Positions 15,701 to 22,800 of a DNA stretch of 25,313 nt are shown one piece after another. The DNA is from a virus. Numbering within the stretch: the first letter of the stretch is position 1; every line of letters begins with the position of its first letter. The notes beneath the pieces are model-generated. The model was not told the origin of the DNA. It saw nothing but the letters and a program-made list of their open reading frames with translations, and did not search any database. A program made the translations under genes and the position numbers. The stretch is from IMG/VR virus record IMGVR_UViG_3300030098_005603, positions 1 to 25,313 of that record, one strand, 5' to 3'.

Positions 15701-17189
15701 AAATCATTTATTTCAAGCTGATATAGGATTTATAATAGAACCAGGTTCTGCATCTGGAGCAGGTGCTGCTAATTTTAATGAATTTGGTGATTATAAATAT
15801 AAAGTATCTTTAGTTTATGATGGATATCAGGAAGGCCCTTTAAGTGAAAATCATTGGGGGATAGATAGTTTAGATACTGGAGTTAGTTATAATTCATATA
15901 ATATTACTTTGACTATAAAAGACCCAAGTCCAAGATTAACTTCTGTTTGTTTGTATAGAAAAAACAATGAAAATGATTTATATAGATTGGTAGATGAAGT
16001 TGCTACTGATTCGACAAAATGGAAGAGCTTAGATACTTCTCATACAATAACGATAGAAGATGATGGAGGACTACAAGCTACATTTGAATCAAGAGCAGGA
16101 TATTCAGAATTTTTAACAAATCCATTTGTTAATTACGGAATAGGTGCAGAAATGGGAGGATATCATTTTGTAGCAAATTGTTCTCATCCTCAAATAAAAG
16201 ATGCTTCTCATATGATATTTAGGTCTTTGCCTGGAATGTTTGATTTGTTTAATTGGGCTAATGATTATTTAACATTGCCTACAAAGCCAACTGCTATGGC
16301 TAATTTTGCTGGAAGATTATATGTTTTTGATGAAATAAATACTTATAGAATAAATCCTCAAACATTAGTAATAGAAGATACTTTTCATGGCTCAGGATGC
16401 GTTGGTATGCAAAGCTTAATAATTACTGATTATGGTATGTTTTATTGCGATAGAAAGAACGCTTATATGCACAATGGTTCTAATCCTACTATTATATCTA
16501 TTCCTATAAAAAAAGGAGGAGGTTCAGATATATCTTCTTTTAATATTTCAGATTTAAGTTGGGAAAAAACTGCAGGAAATAATAAGTCTATGAATCCTCT
16601 TATTTCTTTTGACAATAAAAGAAATTCAATTTTATTTTTTGTTGAAAAAACAGGAGATGAAAAAGTTAGCCATTCTAGATATTATTGTTGGGCTTACTCT
16701 ATAATGCAATCAAGATGGGATTTATGGGAAGTGTCTACAGGAGATGATGGAACTGGTACATTTGACTCAAGTAAAGTAACAAAACCATCTTCTGTTGTTA
16801 CTACGACAGATGGAAAAACATTTGTAACTATGGATGATTTATTAATAGACTATTTAGGAGGAACTAATACAAAGCCTTGGCAATTTTTAAGTAAAAAATT
16901 AACAGCTGCAACTCAAAGCCAAAAGAAAGTTTGGAAAAATATTAAACTAATAGGTAATGATGATGATGTTACTACTATCGTTGGAGATGCAAAAGGAAGC
17001 ATATCTATAGCTGTTGATGATACTGTTATAGAAAATGCTGATAGAGCATTTACAAAAGACAGTCCAGATGGCAAAATAACTATTAAAGGAACTTCTAAAA
17101 CTGGCAGATATTTGCAATTTTTATTAACTCAAATGGAAGATTCTATAGACGCTATAGGGATTGTATTTAGAAGAAAAGGAGTAAAATAG
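6756..17189 (+). CDS. Giant 3477-aa nozzle/tail-hub-like virion protein with inserted modules
   Basis: The N-terminus (ELQNFNQGTITTPSERDIP, then AAYSLNLDPLTEDGKLTGVP) and the last ~470 residues match the layout of podovirus nozzle/stabilisation proteins (P22 gp10, T7 gp12 type). The C-terminal part has a YKYKVSLVYDGYQEGPLSE domain near residue 3012, followed by propeller-like strands (AMANFAGRLYVFDEINTYRI; later GMFYCDRKNAYMHNG). Known relatives are several times shorter, so about 2900 residues appear inserted. Modules I can see: two GD..L..EYV.V..V...I.V.RG.. beta units (about 145-222 and 440-672); a jelly-roll-like domain opening with NGNF....APYGW (about 345-365) and perhaps closing with DSISLVED (about 1358); three helix units with an AI(N/E)-type core (about 565-585, 1036-1086, 1210-1250); two H.L..GD.I..KG...I.DEY..V units (about 1530-1610 and 2170-2230); and a perfect DxDxDGxxD Ca2+-type loop at 1953-1961. 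It may form the tail tube tip and the host-binding appendages in one chain. The next gene overlaps by one base (TAGTG). Confidence 0.68.
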   Translation: MPKQVEELQNFNQGTITTPSERDIPIEAAAYSLNLDPLTEDGKLTGVPEDRLVASLSNNIPFEPLNYGLQWGASAIRIADLTQMPPATTDGNGSRVIFQGTRGVNEVLKYTSSYFDTSQIKDTLLNVEEGIGDTEVSGEISTSTRALRVIDFSSKRTGLINPGDVIALSSETDVANIPKSIEWMRVTEVEQLSNTIFVDRGHYNTTPVKYTSLSTNTNIYRLSGVLGWLNVIGWQTHFKNNHIGQNPCIIYVANAGATSADNLTHDAANKTITITQNSLVNNLGANDSLEDLVRNNDIIKIINASGGVATVKIDYVTDGVINYSSISGSLSTQTSGSYWIDCNKIANGNFRAYNTSANGKAPYGWTTTINPSGTATYDDVYADDTKSIGSPQLSTTGGITGLKGNERDTSNSNYDSNESPFLILSNARDTSTSVNSITLTDAITKDGNKTRFRVSNPSLITEGDTLVLSHGVGVTITDGGGDVYTGVDASPYLQNHYNAGYLYEALNVASFSDNETVVITVPSSIGGSGEDITFRFEDTSSGTLTTAGANRIISISNEDAAGANASDSQLAKNIVAAINGCPDPQRVTYGTSNGTGDTTTGVAGLSAAVNSETNTKVDIWPVNGVAEEYVKVESVEVSEDAGGDAQPGYINVKRAYHGNLQAHSAGTSIKRILRTQIKQTVGASGFDSVQEGKKYKLTWWVADVTKAWLGNNDYHLKPRLNFKVGCAGGFLLGGEDWSSDKSIVGANGEKAWLNSLNYSTIVDGNTKTAKGDFGGSLYHTWAGNKDITNASATGWVRGVVANNYQVGRNNMPNIGSSISFVQDSGTTHNGNWTLGDATNENFANIEASSKYTTSSTALLHLNGAIHDKSIIGIPNTNGDLVYYAGWQTALVTDSDDLSGETTETTLNSNGSNPIRKAYLEFEDYVGDNTATTHYWSLLTTPEFFISSADGMFALFRVPTSKNSSGFKDGKSYPTGNTVSNASLNFSAGAAHAKYKTYFLVPTDGAEVGAYKTLPTQIASGGTWAGDGTDSMSGAVLATGIAYAKALKECIETAFNNVNGDGVTRFNVHRDGAKLCIEDAIGGEISQTWKSNYINSSGELIESYQNGIAQFSPFTNDDSFSEWNTNGKMHFKVNVNNRDILDGTFSHYWWASSIEDSGRNILDGALTGHKGYFKGDGLGFNLGAITEGGDYPAGGSDINPVCQFLTCYHIGAATADAAKGAANLKLAIEHANGQNGLITGAVANTDELTLTRTDITNGGQVLDTSRFPDRLEDDSSTMFSIPSENVQYFEFYTGVNNSDTGSGKTILWHKCEFAFTLPDDKDISTLDVYFESDGEVWGTRDGGDIGETVVDKYSSLIGIDSISLVEDVEVLPSAGVNSNITSSATMKDEENKDLLIYYNKNQSTVNVLEDFGDPLEGHLNLFKTDENFPYSAETGIIPNFVKNNREFHIGMGPNKPSIWAGFLNHKQFGNSLLDKFVIDTSEIGTYDSQGAYTMDKICQSGFWLVENIGNLTVGAAIHDSGTRLRLHIPRNEHYLETGDKLIVKGVSSKKTHQNSGAHSDINDTSIYDATCLYMHPYNTENDTGYNDNGHPKGAKIIEITDEYLEVDASDLSYTFSSDVSQAFQVYPAYYYGIARDSFNIFRIDMETGEVTKGELSFKAQSICASYSQNEDEVGGTMHKFKGGRVWIAEKLAGLIHEVNVATTKWENFSKSATVNPVWSTWWSSTEENADLSNVTVKTKPPTDRGHISDIIQTWGLKGTTDSLENDSDSRLWIQFYPNSGNSFGPLDNFIYCGNVDKLQGSSTNHIYFANRTIPLNHTGGGTQEQFDPHNRYGKRMNELAQIGSNLGGANDTLNMKSRLIAKTKITSQSHSPTFTRNLWFTPETINNTWVSNPNITDKYHSELHFRRTNGEWEYDKANTWVGGGGFRNYAENIGWDSDTPEFKVIRYGLVALADNDFDGVIDGTGLPVASAANINAGFENGKNCSSHAAAVLMQTDAKWIMNGNVAMAQSFNAAYQEWRSFTMGVNHGGVGYRFSEEFVYPDWMPESWYDMVGSQGTINFFGMGTMGGANTIVDGTFNKSVELFKPDTFFMVTSDIWKMEKADGTSNHEDNTNANSKGAWLIPDNGSYGGKFSHASKSNDSRDGELEHWSSSDGSDPDAVILKDRVHLFRTADKHHLSIGDNILFKGPNWRTDHGSAVFSNDNYARSPEYAGRVPVVGIVDEYHVLVNITHNGQATGNSANGASVNHAYVGGSTYVENNTDVSPAETGIGESFMNWKVGGSEWLPGYHLGSDTQVKEMRFFGGRVPLHDEKIEGSGMKFFSDGNWLGNFHFSTNHDYATDTASHRPQGVHVFQTSLLSFCHARMIRPLGDLDVSGVANFDIDNSISLWMPTMPMGSPGLTSFDFRNSSYSVASKSILGATKLYMTQASGGDTKLYSFDWSHLMPDTNRATFDGVDYTETTSMYSSHRSFGTYELGDRSADKRRTLTDMTNSNMHASNSHHESAKGRFRLAGDRLTQSTDTGIDGGIAAADNKQNFMIPGGFMIKAGANNWNGEMLTYFDDAMSKTGKAGIILGGSAQGLGHNNADGYYRPNGSLFSSWRHDTIPFYIRKGALNDLVAIYSYVSPQRELKHKNADAERDLNPEVNPLWTLGLHKTVARKVISSYATTGGYGTRATTTVPSDKEKITTYFVGANRWIVAADGDVHDNLAAKGYDGDNMLVHINNSYQTWDPVTGEIFVRTHYPLPATPGVNAGESVTFIQSRDAALCPVRLDLDVLPPYHSYTGPGDKAIVRVEGKPNDGQIKITVGSPVPSDFEENIGVIGNNESGGEYNNDWYLPTSGDRIKITETQSYNGEYILDSNEGYKRLANGYTGINSEAERGRIEIIHGRKANPLTIVGLQGITLGGNIQYHNNDTMTTSVSDRTPSFWHKILGVAKSGSFKIGFLDKFFGTSFSDTANSTVSSRRYGHYNYSNSWTESVDSQLASENHLFQADIGFIIEPGSASGAGAANFNEFGDYKYKVSLVYDGYQEGPLSENHWGIDSLDTGVSYNSYNITLTIKDPSPRLTSVCLYRKNNENDLYRLVDEVATDSTKWKSLDTSHTITIEDDGGLQATFESRAGYSEFLTNPFVNYGIGAEMGGYHFVANCSHPQIKDASHMIFRSLPGMFDLFNWANDYLTLPTKPTAMANFAGRLYVFDEINTYRINPQTLVIEDTFHGSGCVGMQSLIITDYGMFYCDRKNAYMHNGSNPTIISIPIKKGGGSDISSFNISDLSWEKTAGNNKSMNPLISFDNKRNSILFFVEKTGDEKVSHSRYYCWAYSIMQSRWDLWEVSTGDDGTGTFDSSKVTKPSSVVTTTDGKTFVTMDDLLIDYLGGTNTKPWQFLSKKLTAATQSQKKVWKNIKLIGNDDDVTTIVGDAKGSISIAVDDTVIENADRAFTKDSPDGKITIKGTSKTGRYLQFLLTQMEDSIDAIGIVFRRKGVK

Positions 17190-17953
17190 TGTCAAGCAAT
17201 CCTTCTTTAAGAAAAAAAGAAAAATCATCTCTTTCAGCTCCTAAAGTTAATGACCCTGATGTTCAAAGAGCTATTGAAAAAATATATGAAGATTTAAATA
17301 AATTAAAAGATGGGACAAATAAATCTACTGGAACTGATTCAGAAGAATACGAAGGAGACCCAGGAGATATAAGGATTATTAAAACAAGCGAAAAACTTTA
17401 TAATTTAGAAGCTAAAGGTGAAGAAGGGTGGGTAACTCCAAAAATAGGAGAAGATGTTATAAAATGGCATCCTATAGGTTCTAGAAAAAAATATGAACCA
17501 GCTAAAATATCAGAAGATGGCGAAGTAGAAGAACCACCAGAAGCAGTTACCGCTGATAATATAGAAAATTTTACATCTAATTTTTTAACAAATATAGACC
17601 CTGATTATGATAGTGGTTGGGTTGATGTAAATAGAACAAATAGTTCTAGAAGTTTTAGACTTGACCATGATTTAGATTTTGAAACTGATTCTCCTAGAAT
17701 AATACAATGGTTTGCAAGAGATTCATATGGAGATTATGGAGGAAACCCTGCTACTAATAGAATATATCAACCACAATCTTATTATTACGGTTCAGTTACA
17801 GATGGAGCTGCCTTTTTAGGAGTCGATTATTGGGTAAATAACACCCAAGTAGGATATGATTCATATGCTAGTTATTGGATGCATTATATTTATGATGGCA
17901 CTTCGCATAAAAAATGGGATAGAATGGATATAAGAGTATTAATATGGAAATAA
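17189..17953 (+). CDS. Tail fibre/appendage-like protein
   Basis: This 254-residue protein starts with GTG in a TAGTG overlap. Residues about 18-42 (KVNDPDVQRAIEKIYEDLNK) form a short predicted trimerising helix. GDPGDIRIIKTSEKLYNLEA at about 56-75 resembles attachment segments of other phage fibres. The C-terminal 110 residues are beta-rich and Tyr/Trp-rich (YDSGWVDVNRTN, SPRIIQWFARDSYGDYGGNP, MDIRVLIWK), a pattern seen in trimeric fibre tips where an SGWxxV strand precedes a hydrophobic W-F-R strand. Position between the nozzle-like protein and the ejection cassette supports a fibre. Receptor specificity cannot be read, and an assembly protein for the nozzle is an alternative. Confidence 0.52.
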   Translation: MSSNPSLRKKEKSSLSAPKVNDPDVQRAIEKIYEDLNKLKDGTNKSTGTDSEEYEGDPGDIRIIKTSEKLYNLEAKGEEGWVTPKIGEDVIKWHPIGSRKKYEPAKISEDGEVEEPPEAVTADNIENFTSNFLTNIDPDYDSGWVDVNRTNSSRSFRLDHDLDFETDSPRIIQWFARDSYGDYGGNPATNRIYQPQSYYYGSVTDGAAFLGVDYWVNNTQVGYDSYASYWMHYIYDGTSHKKWDRMDIRVLIWK

Positions 17954-17956
17954 GTG

Positions 17957-17986
17957 TTGCTTTTAAATAACAAATATATGTATATT
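17957..17986 (+). promoter_or_regulatory. Candidate sigma-70-type promoter for the ejection-protein genes
   Basis: TTGCTT (17957-17962) and TATATT (17981-17986) are separated by 18 bases in the 56-base gap before the 18010 gene, which also has AGGAG (17999-18003) before its ATG. Matches are 4 of 6 and 5 of 6. In an AT-rich genome such matches arise by chance, but this is one of only three real gaps in the window. Confidence 0.3.
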
Positions 17987-18009
17987 ATAAGACAGAATAG
18001 GAGAAATTA

Positions 18010-18591
18010 ATGTCTAATTGGGCAAATAGTACAGAATATAGAAACCAGCTTACTCAAGGTAGGCATTTTGGTAAAATGGTAAATCCTGGTCAAATTCAAC
18101 AAATAATGAGACCAACACAGGATATGATAAACCAACAAGTAGGTATTGGTAATCAACTAATGGACCCTAATTCTGATATTAATGCTCAAATGAGAGGTCT
18201 TATGGAGCAAAGAGCTGCAGAAGCTGGGCAACAACAAATGTCTGCGATGAGAAGAATGGCTGCACAAGGCAATATGTCAGCAGGCCAAGCTATGATGAAT
18301 GCTCGAATGGGAATGGGTCAAGCTATGGGTGATGTTAATCAACAAGCTACTGCAATGCAACAAGGACAATTTACCCAAGGTTTAGGTGTTTTACAAAACA
18401 TGACTCAATTACAACAATCTCTAGGTCAGCAATATTCTAATGCTTATTTGCAAAGAATAGCTCAAAATAGATTAGTTAAGAAGAAGAAAAAGAAATGGTA
18501 TCATAGAATTGGCTCTTTATTTGGAGGTACTGGACCAAAAAAGACAACCTATAATTATCAAGAAGGTGCAGGAAGTGGGGCACCAGAATAA
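18010..18591 (+). CDS. Internal virion/ejection protein 1 (gp14-like)
   Basis: This 193-residue protein is rich in Gln, Met, Ala and Gly (MEQRAAEAGQQQMSAMRRMA and following residues) and almost entirely helical, with a KKKKKKWYHRIGSLFGG end near residues 156-171. A small helical, Gln/Ala-rich protein opening a cassette of larger internal proteins is the usual pattern of T7 gp14- and P22 gp7-like ejection proteins, which leave the capsid with the DNA and form a channel in the host envelope. A 56-base gap with a possible promoter and AGGAG ribosome site precedes it, and its stop overlaps the next ATG. Function is inferred from composition and cassette order. A scaffold or head protein is less likely at this position. 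Confidence 0.58.
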   Translation: MSNWANSTEYRNQLTQGRHFGKMVNPGQIQQIMRPTQDMINQQVGIGNQLMDPNSDINAQMRGLMEQRAAEAGQQQMSAMRRMAAQGNMSAGQAMMNARMGMGQAMGDVNQQATAMQQGQFTQGLGVLQNMTQLQQSLGQQYSNAYLQRIAQNRLVKKKKKKWYHRIGSLFGGTGPKKTTYNYQEGAGSGAPE

Positions 18592-19856
18592 TGCAAGGAT
18601 TATACGCACCAACAGCTGAAGATTTAGAAGCAATGCAATCAAACAGAGCAAATGCTATGCAAGCTAGTAGTATTGCTGGTATTATAGCTCATATACCACA
18701 AATGAGAAAGCAAAAGAAAGCTTCTCAATATTGGAGAGAAAGAGATGCCCAATTTAACGCTCCTATTACAGTAGGTCAAGGTGGAATACTTACAATGACC
18801 CCTGAAGCTATGTCAGGATTGCAATTTGGTTCTATGACAGATGAGTGGAATAAGTATAAAACTTATATGGACTCTAAAGGAGTTGGAGTTACAGAAGAAG
18901 ATTATTTGGCATTTAAGCCATTCTATGAATTAAAAATGGATGAATACGGCAAAAATATTGCTAGCAAATTTAATTCCATGGAAATGAGTGGTGTAAGTTC
19001 TTCTGCGATTAGAGATTTAGTAACAGGAAATCAAAATCTTAGAGATACTATGGTTCAATTAGGGGCTTTAAATCCAGATATGCAAAGTATATTTGCAAAA
19101 TATACTCAACCTAGAACTGGTTTAGTTGGTGGATTAAAAAGTTCTATTCCTAATGCTTTAATGACAGGTGCTGCTTACGCTGCTCCTGTTGCACTTGGAG
19201 CGGCTGGATATACTGGCTATCAAAAACTTACAGGTGCTAAAAAGCAACCAGGTTTTTTAAAAAATCTAAAAGGCGCTTTTGATGTAGGCACTGGAAAAAG
19301 ATTTACACAAGAAGCAATAAAGTCTGATAAATTGAGAAAAAAAGGCATATGGACTACTAAAGATAAAAAGCTGATTGGTAAAAAACAAGCATCTGTTGAT
19401 AAAGCTCAAAAAGCATTAGACAAATTACAAACTAAAGCTGGAAAGCTTAGAAAAGGCAAATCTCAAAAAGCTTTAACTAAAGCACAAACAAATCTTAAAA
19501 AAGCAACTACAATTCTTGATAAAGCTAAAGCATCTAAAAAACCAATGTCTAAAAGCGCTATTACTAGCACTTTGACAAAAGCTCTTAAAAATAAAGGAGT
19601 AAAAGGAGTATATGATACATTAGTTAAAAGAGTAGGTAAAAGAGCTGCACTTGGTTTACTTGCTAGAGTTGGTTTAGGTACTGCTGCTTCTTTCACTGGT
19701 TTAGGTACTGCATTTGGAGTAGGTATGAATATAACAGCTGCATATCAAATAGCTAAAGCTTTAGCAGGTGCTTTAAAAGAAGTAGAAGGAGATTCTACAA
19801 TGTCAGAAAAAATGTTTGGAAAACAAACTTCTAGCTTAGAAGGCGCAACATTCTAG
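18591..19856 (+). CDS. Internal virion/ejection protein 2 (gp15-like)
   Basis: This 421-residue protein starts in a TAATG overlap. The N-terminal half is helical (EEDYLAFKPFYELKMDEYGK). Residues about 186-210 (IPNALMTGAAYAAPVALGAA) and 352-396 (small-residue-rich, with GLGTAASFTGLGTAFGVGMN) are long glycine/alanine hydrophobic stretches that could insert in a membrane. Between them (about 242-350) lies a Lys/Ala-rich coiled coil made of loose KA..AL.K.Q repeats. Such a protein fits a channel component of the ejection machinery, storing itself in the capsid and assembling in the periplasm/membrane. It has no visible enzyme motif. Sequence homology to T7 gp15 is not claimed; the analogy is positional and compositional. 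Confidence 0.55.
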   Translation: MQGLYAPTAEDLEAMQSNRANAMQASSIAGIIAHIPQMRKQKKASQYWRERDAQFNAPITVGQGGILTMTPEAMSGLQFGSMTDEWNKYKTYMDSKGVGVTEEDYLAFKPFYELKMDEYGKNIASKFNSMEMSGVSSSAIRDLVTGNQNLRDTMVQLGALNPDMQSIFAKYTQPRTGLVGGLKSSIPNALMTGAAYAAPVALGAAGYTGYQKLTGAKKQPGFLKNLKGAFDVGTGKRFTQEAIKSDKLRKKGIWTTKDKKLIGKKQASVDKAQKALDKLQTKAGKLRKGKSQKALTKAQTNLKKATTILDKAKASKKPMSKSAITSTLTKALKNKGVKGVYDTLVKRVGKRAALGLLARVGLGTAASFTGLGTAFGVGMNITAAYQIAKALAGALKEVEGDSTMSEKMFGKQTSSLEGATF

Positions 19857-19857
19857 T

Positions 19858-22800
19858 GTGGCTGTCCAACAGCAAATACAATTTCAACCTCGTTTAAGTT
19901 CAATTCAAACTCGTCAAGTAATTGACGGCTATAAACGTAATCCCTCAAGATACAACGAAGAACTTCTTGAAGATTTAAGACAACACGCATATTATCATAA
20001 TATTCCTTTCTATGAAGGTGACTTTTCTATCATAGACGCTGTTAAACAAGCAGGAGGGGGCTTTATTGAAGGTTTTACTACTTTAAAGGTAGTAGACCCT
20101 CCTGACAACGAATACGAAGCAATAGCACGTAATATAGGCCATTTAGCAGGTTTTGCGCCTGGTATGCTAGCTGGACCAGCTAAAGCTCTTAAGCTTACTG
20201 GCATGGCTAAAGCAGCAGGATTTTTAGGTGATAAATCTGTACCTATGGCAGCTGCAAAGTTTGCTACTAATAAAGCTAGAGGACTAGTAGGAGGCTTAGT
20301 TAAAGCTAGTCAAGGTAGTAGATTCCAAGCAGCTAATGCAGCTAGTAAATTCTTACTTGGCAATAGAGCTAAACATATAGCAGAAGGAGCTTTTCATTTA
20401 GGTGTAGCTAGTTCTGTATCTTCTGTATGGGAAGGCGTAGATGTTATGCTTGAAAGTTTCTTTGGAGGAGCTATAGCTGGTGGTGTATTTAGAGGGATAG
20501 GTAATTTAATACCTGGAGACAAAGGAGCTGATAAATTTATAAGAGGATTAGCTGGTTCTTTGTTTATGGGGATACCTGCTAGTCAAAGAGGAGCCACTAC
20601 ACCAGAACAAGTATATGAATATCTAATGGGTGCTTACTTTGGTAGTAAAGAAATGCCGTGGTTTAGAGCTAGTGCAGGTAAATTCCTATCAAAAATGGAA
20701 GAACAAGCTAGAAAAGACCCTAAGATAGCAGTAGAAAGAAATCCAGCTGATATGAAAGGATTTTCAGAGTTACCTGAGATAGTACAAAAGCATGTTAAAA
20801 AACAAGCTGAACAAATATATGGTAAATGGGGAGATAATGCAGGTAGAGCTCATGAATTAATGAAAGAACTTGGCATATTAGAACAAATACCTGCTGATGC
20901 TCCTATGGAAATGGGCTATCCTATTTTACAAAAAGTTGTTCAAGGCGTTAGAGGCCAATCTGGTACTAAACCTAGTGAAATATTAGACTTTGGCGTTAGT
21001 GGAGGTGCTAAAGGAGCTGATGCTACGTGGGCTACTTACTTAAAAAGAGCTGGAGTACCTACAGTTCATTATATTCCTCAAGGAGGAAGCTCAAAGTTAA
21101 CTAGAGACAGGACTGCTGGTGTACCTAGAGAAATGTCAAAGAAAGAACTTTTAAATAACTTAGAAGAAGTAGATAGAGCAGCTTCTAATCTTAATAAACA
21201 AACTCCATCTGATGATTATACCTTAGATTTACAGCTTAGAAATGCTGAGATAGTAAAAAAATCATCCAAGATATATGCAATAGGGACTATAATGACTCCT
21301 AGTTCTGCTAATAAACATACTAAAAAGAATCCCCAATTACATGGAAGAGCATTAGAAGGTGGTACTGGATGGGGAGTTCAGATGGCAATAAATGCAAGAA
21401 AACCTATATTTGTCTTTGACCAACCTAGTAAAAAATGGTTTGCATTTGACTATGGAGTCAAGGGTGGTGGAAGATTTAGAGTTATGCAAGGTATTCCTGA
21501 TTTAGTTAAAAGACCTGGATTGGTAGGAAGTAGAAAGCTAACTAAAGCTGGTAAAAAAGCTATTAAAGATGTTGTAATTAAGAAATTTCCAGAAGCTTAC
21601 AAAGGACAAAAGCCTGATGAATCTCAAAAAGGTATTAATGCAGATATATTAGATAAGCATCCTGAGGTAATTAAAGAATCTATACAATTAGCTGAAAGAC
21701 AAAGAGAGTTAACTAAAAATATAACTGAGCTTGAAAATGTTATAAAAGACAAAGAAATAGACAAGAAAAACATTGCCAAAGCAAAAAAAGAGATAAAAGC
21801 TAATAAAGCAGAGTTTAAGAAGAATGATAAAAGATTAACTAAATTAAATAAACTTTCTCCTTCACAACACTTTGACATTGAAGGAAATGTAGTTGATGAT
21901 TCTGCTCCTTCTGTAGATACAGGTATGGCTAATACTAATACAGGAAACAAAGCAGAGTATTTTGTAAGAAGCTTTATGAGAGATTTATATAAAGGAGATG
22001 AGCTTCCTCAAACACAAAATGCTAGAATAGCTAATGTTTCTAAACAAGTACATCAATTATTTATAAAACATTTTGATAAGAATTTTAAAATAAATAACTC
22101 AGAAGAGTTTGCTTCTGATATACAAAAAATATGGCCTAGAGATTTATCTAGAGAAGCTAAAGGTTATTTAAGAGCTTGGTTAAGGTCTTCTAATAATAGT
22201 AAATCTAACACTTATTTAAAGGTATCTGATAAAAAAATAAGGCTAACTAATCCTAATAATCCTAGAACTTACGCTGGTAAAAGAAAGAAAGTTCAAAGAG
22301 CTCCTTCTGTATTAGAATTATTCTATGAAGCTAATAGACCTAAAGATGATATAGGTGAGCCTATTGCTTTATTTGACGAAGTAACAGTTAAGAATAAAAG
22401 GGGTAGTAATATAGACGTTCCTTTATATAAGCTTAAAAAGCATTGGGCTAATGAAAAAATAGGTCCTAAAAATATACGTAGAGGAGAAAAGAAAGCAGAA
22501 ACTAAGTTTAGGGCTTTGCAATCAAAGATTATAAATTATATGTTTAAAAATCATAATATGCTTCCTTTAGGTGGGGTAGGAGATAAAGCTAGAATGATGT
22601 TTGTTAAAATTCATCCTAATGCTAATTTAAAACCTGCTAAAATTAAAACTGAAGTTGCTACTATTAGAAACGAAATTAATAAGTTTAAATATAAAGACAA
22701 AAATGGTAAGATTAAAAAGCTAGATAGCGATATAATGAAAAAGTATAAAGCTGATAAAAAGCAATATACTAAACTATTTGGAGATAAAGCTGGGAAAGAA

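Noticed and set aside
21624-21950. Minus-strand 108-codon hydrophobic frame
   Set aside because: It is the complement of the Lys/Glu-rich coiled coil of the polymerase protein, which always gives Phe/Leu/Ser-rich antisense frames.
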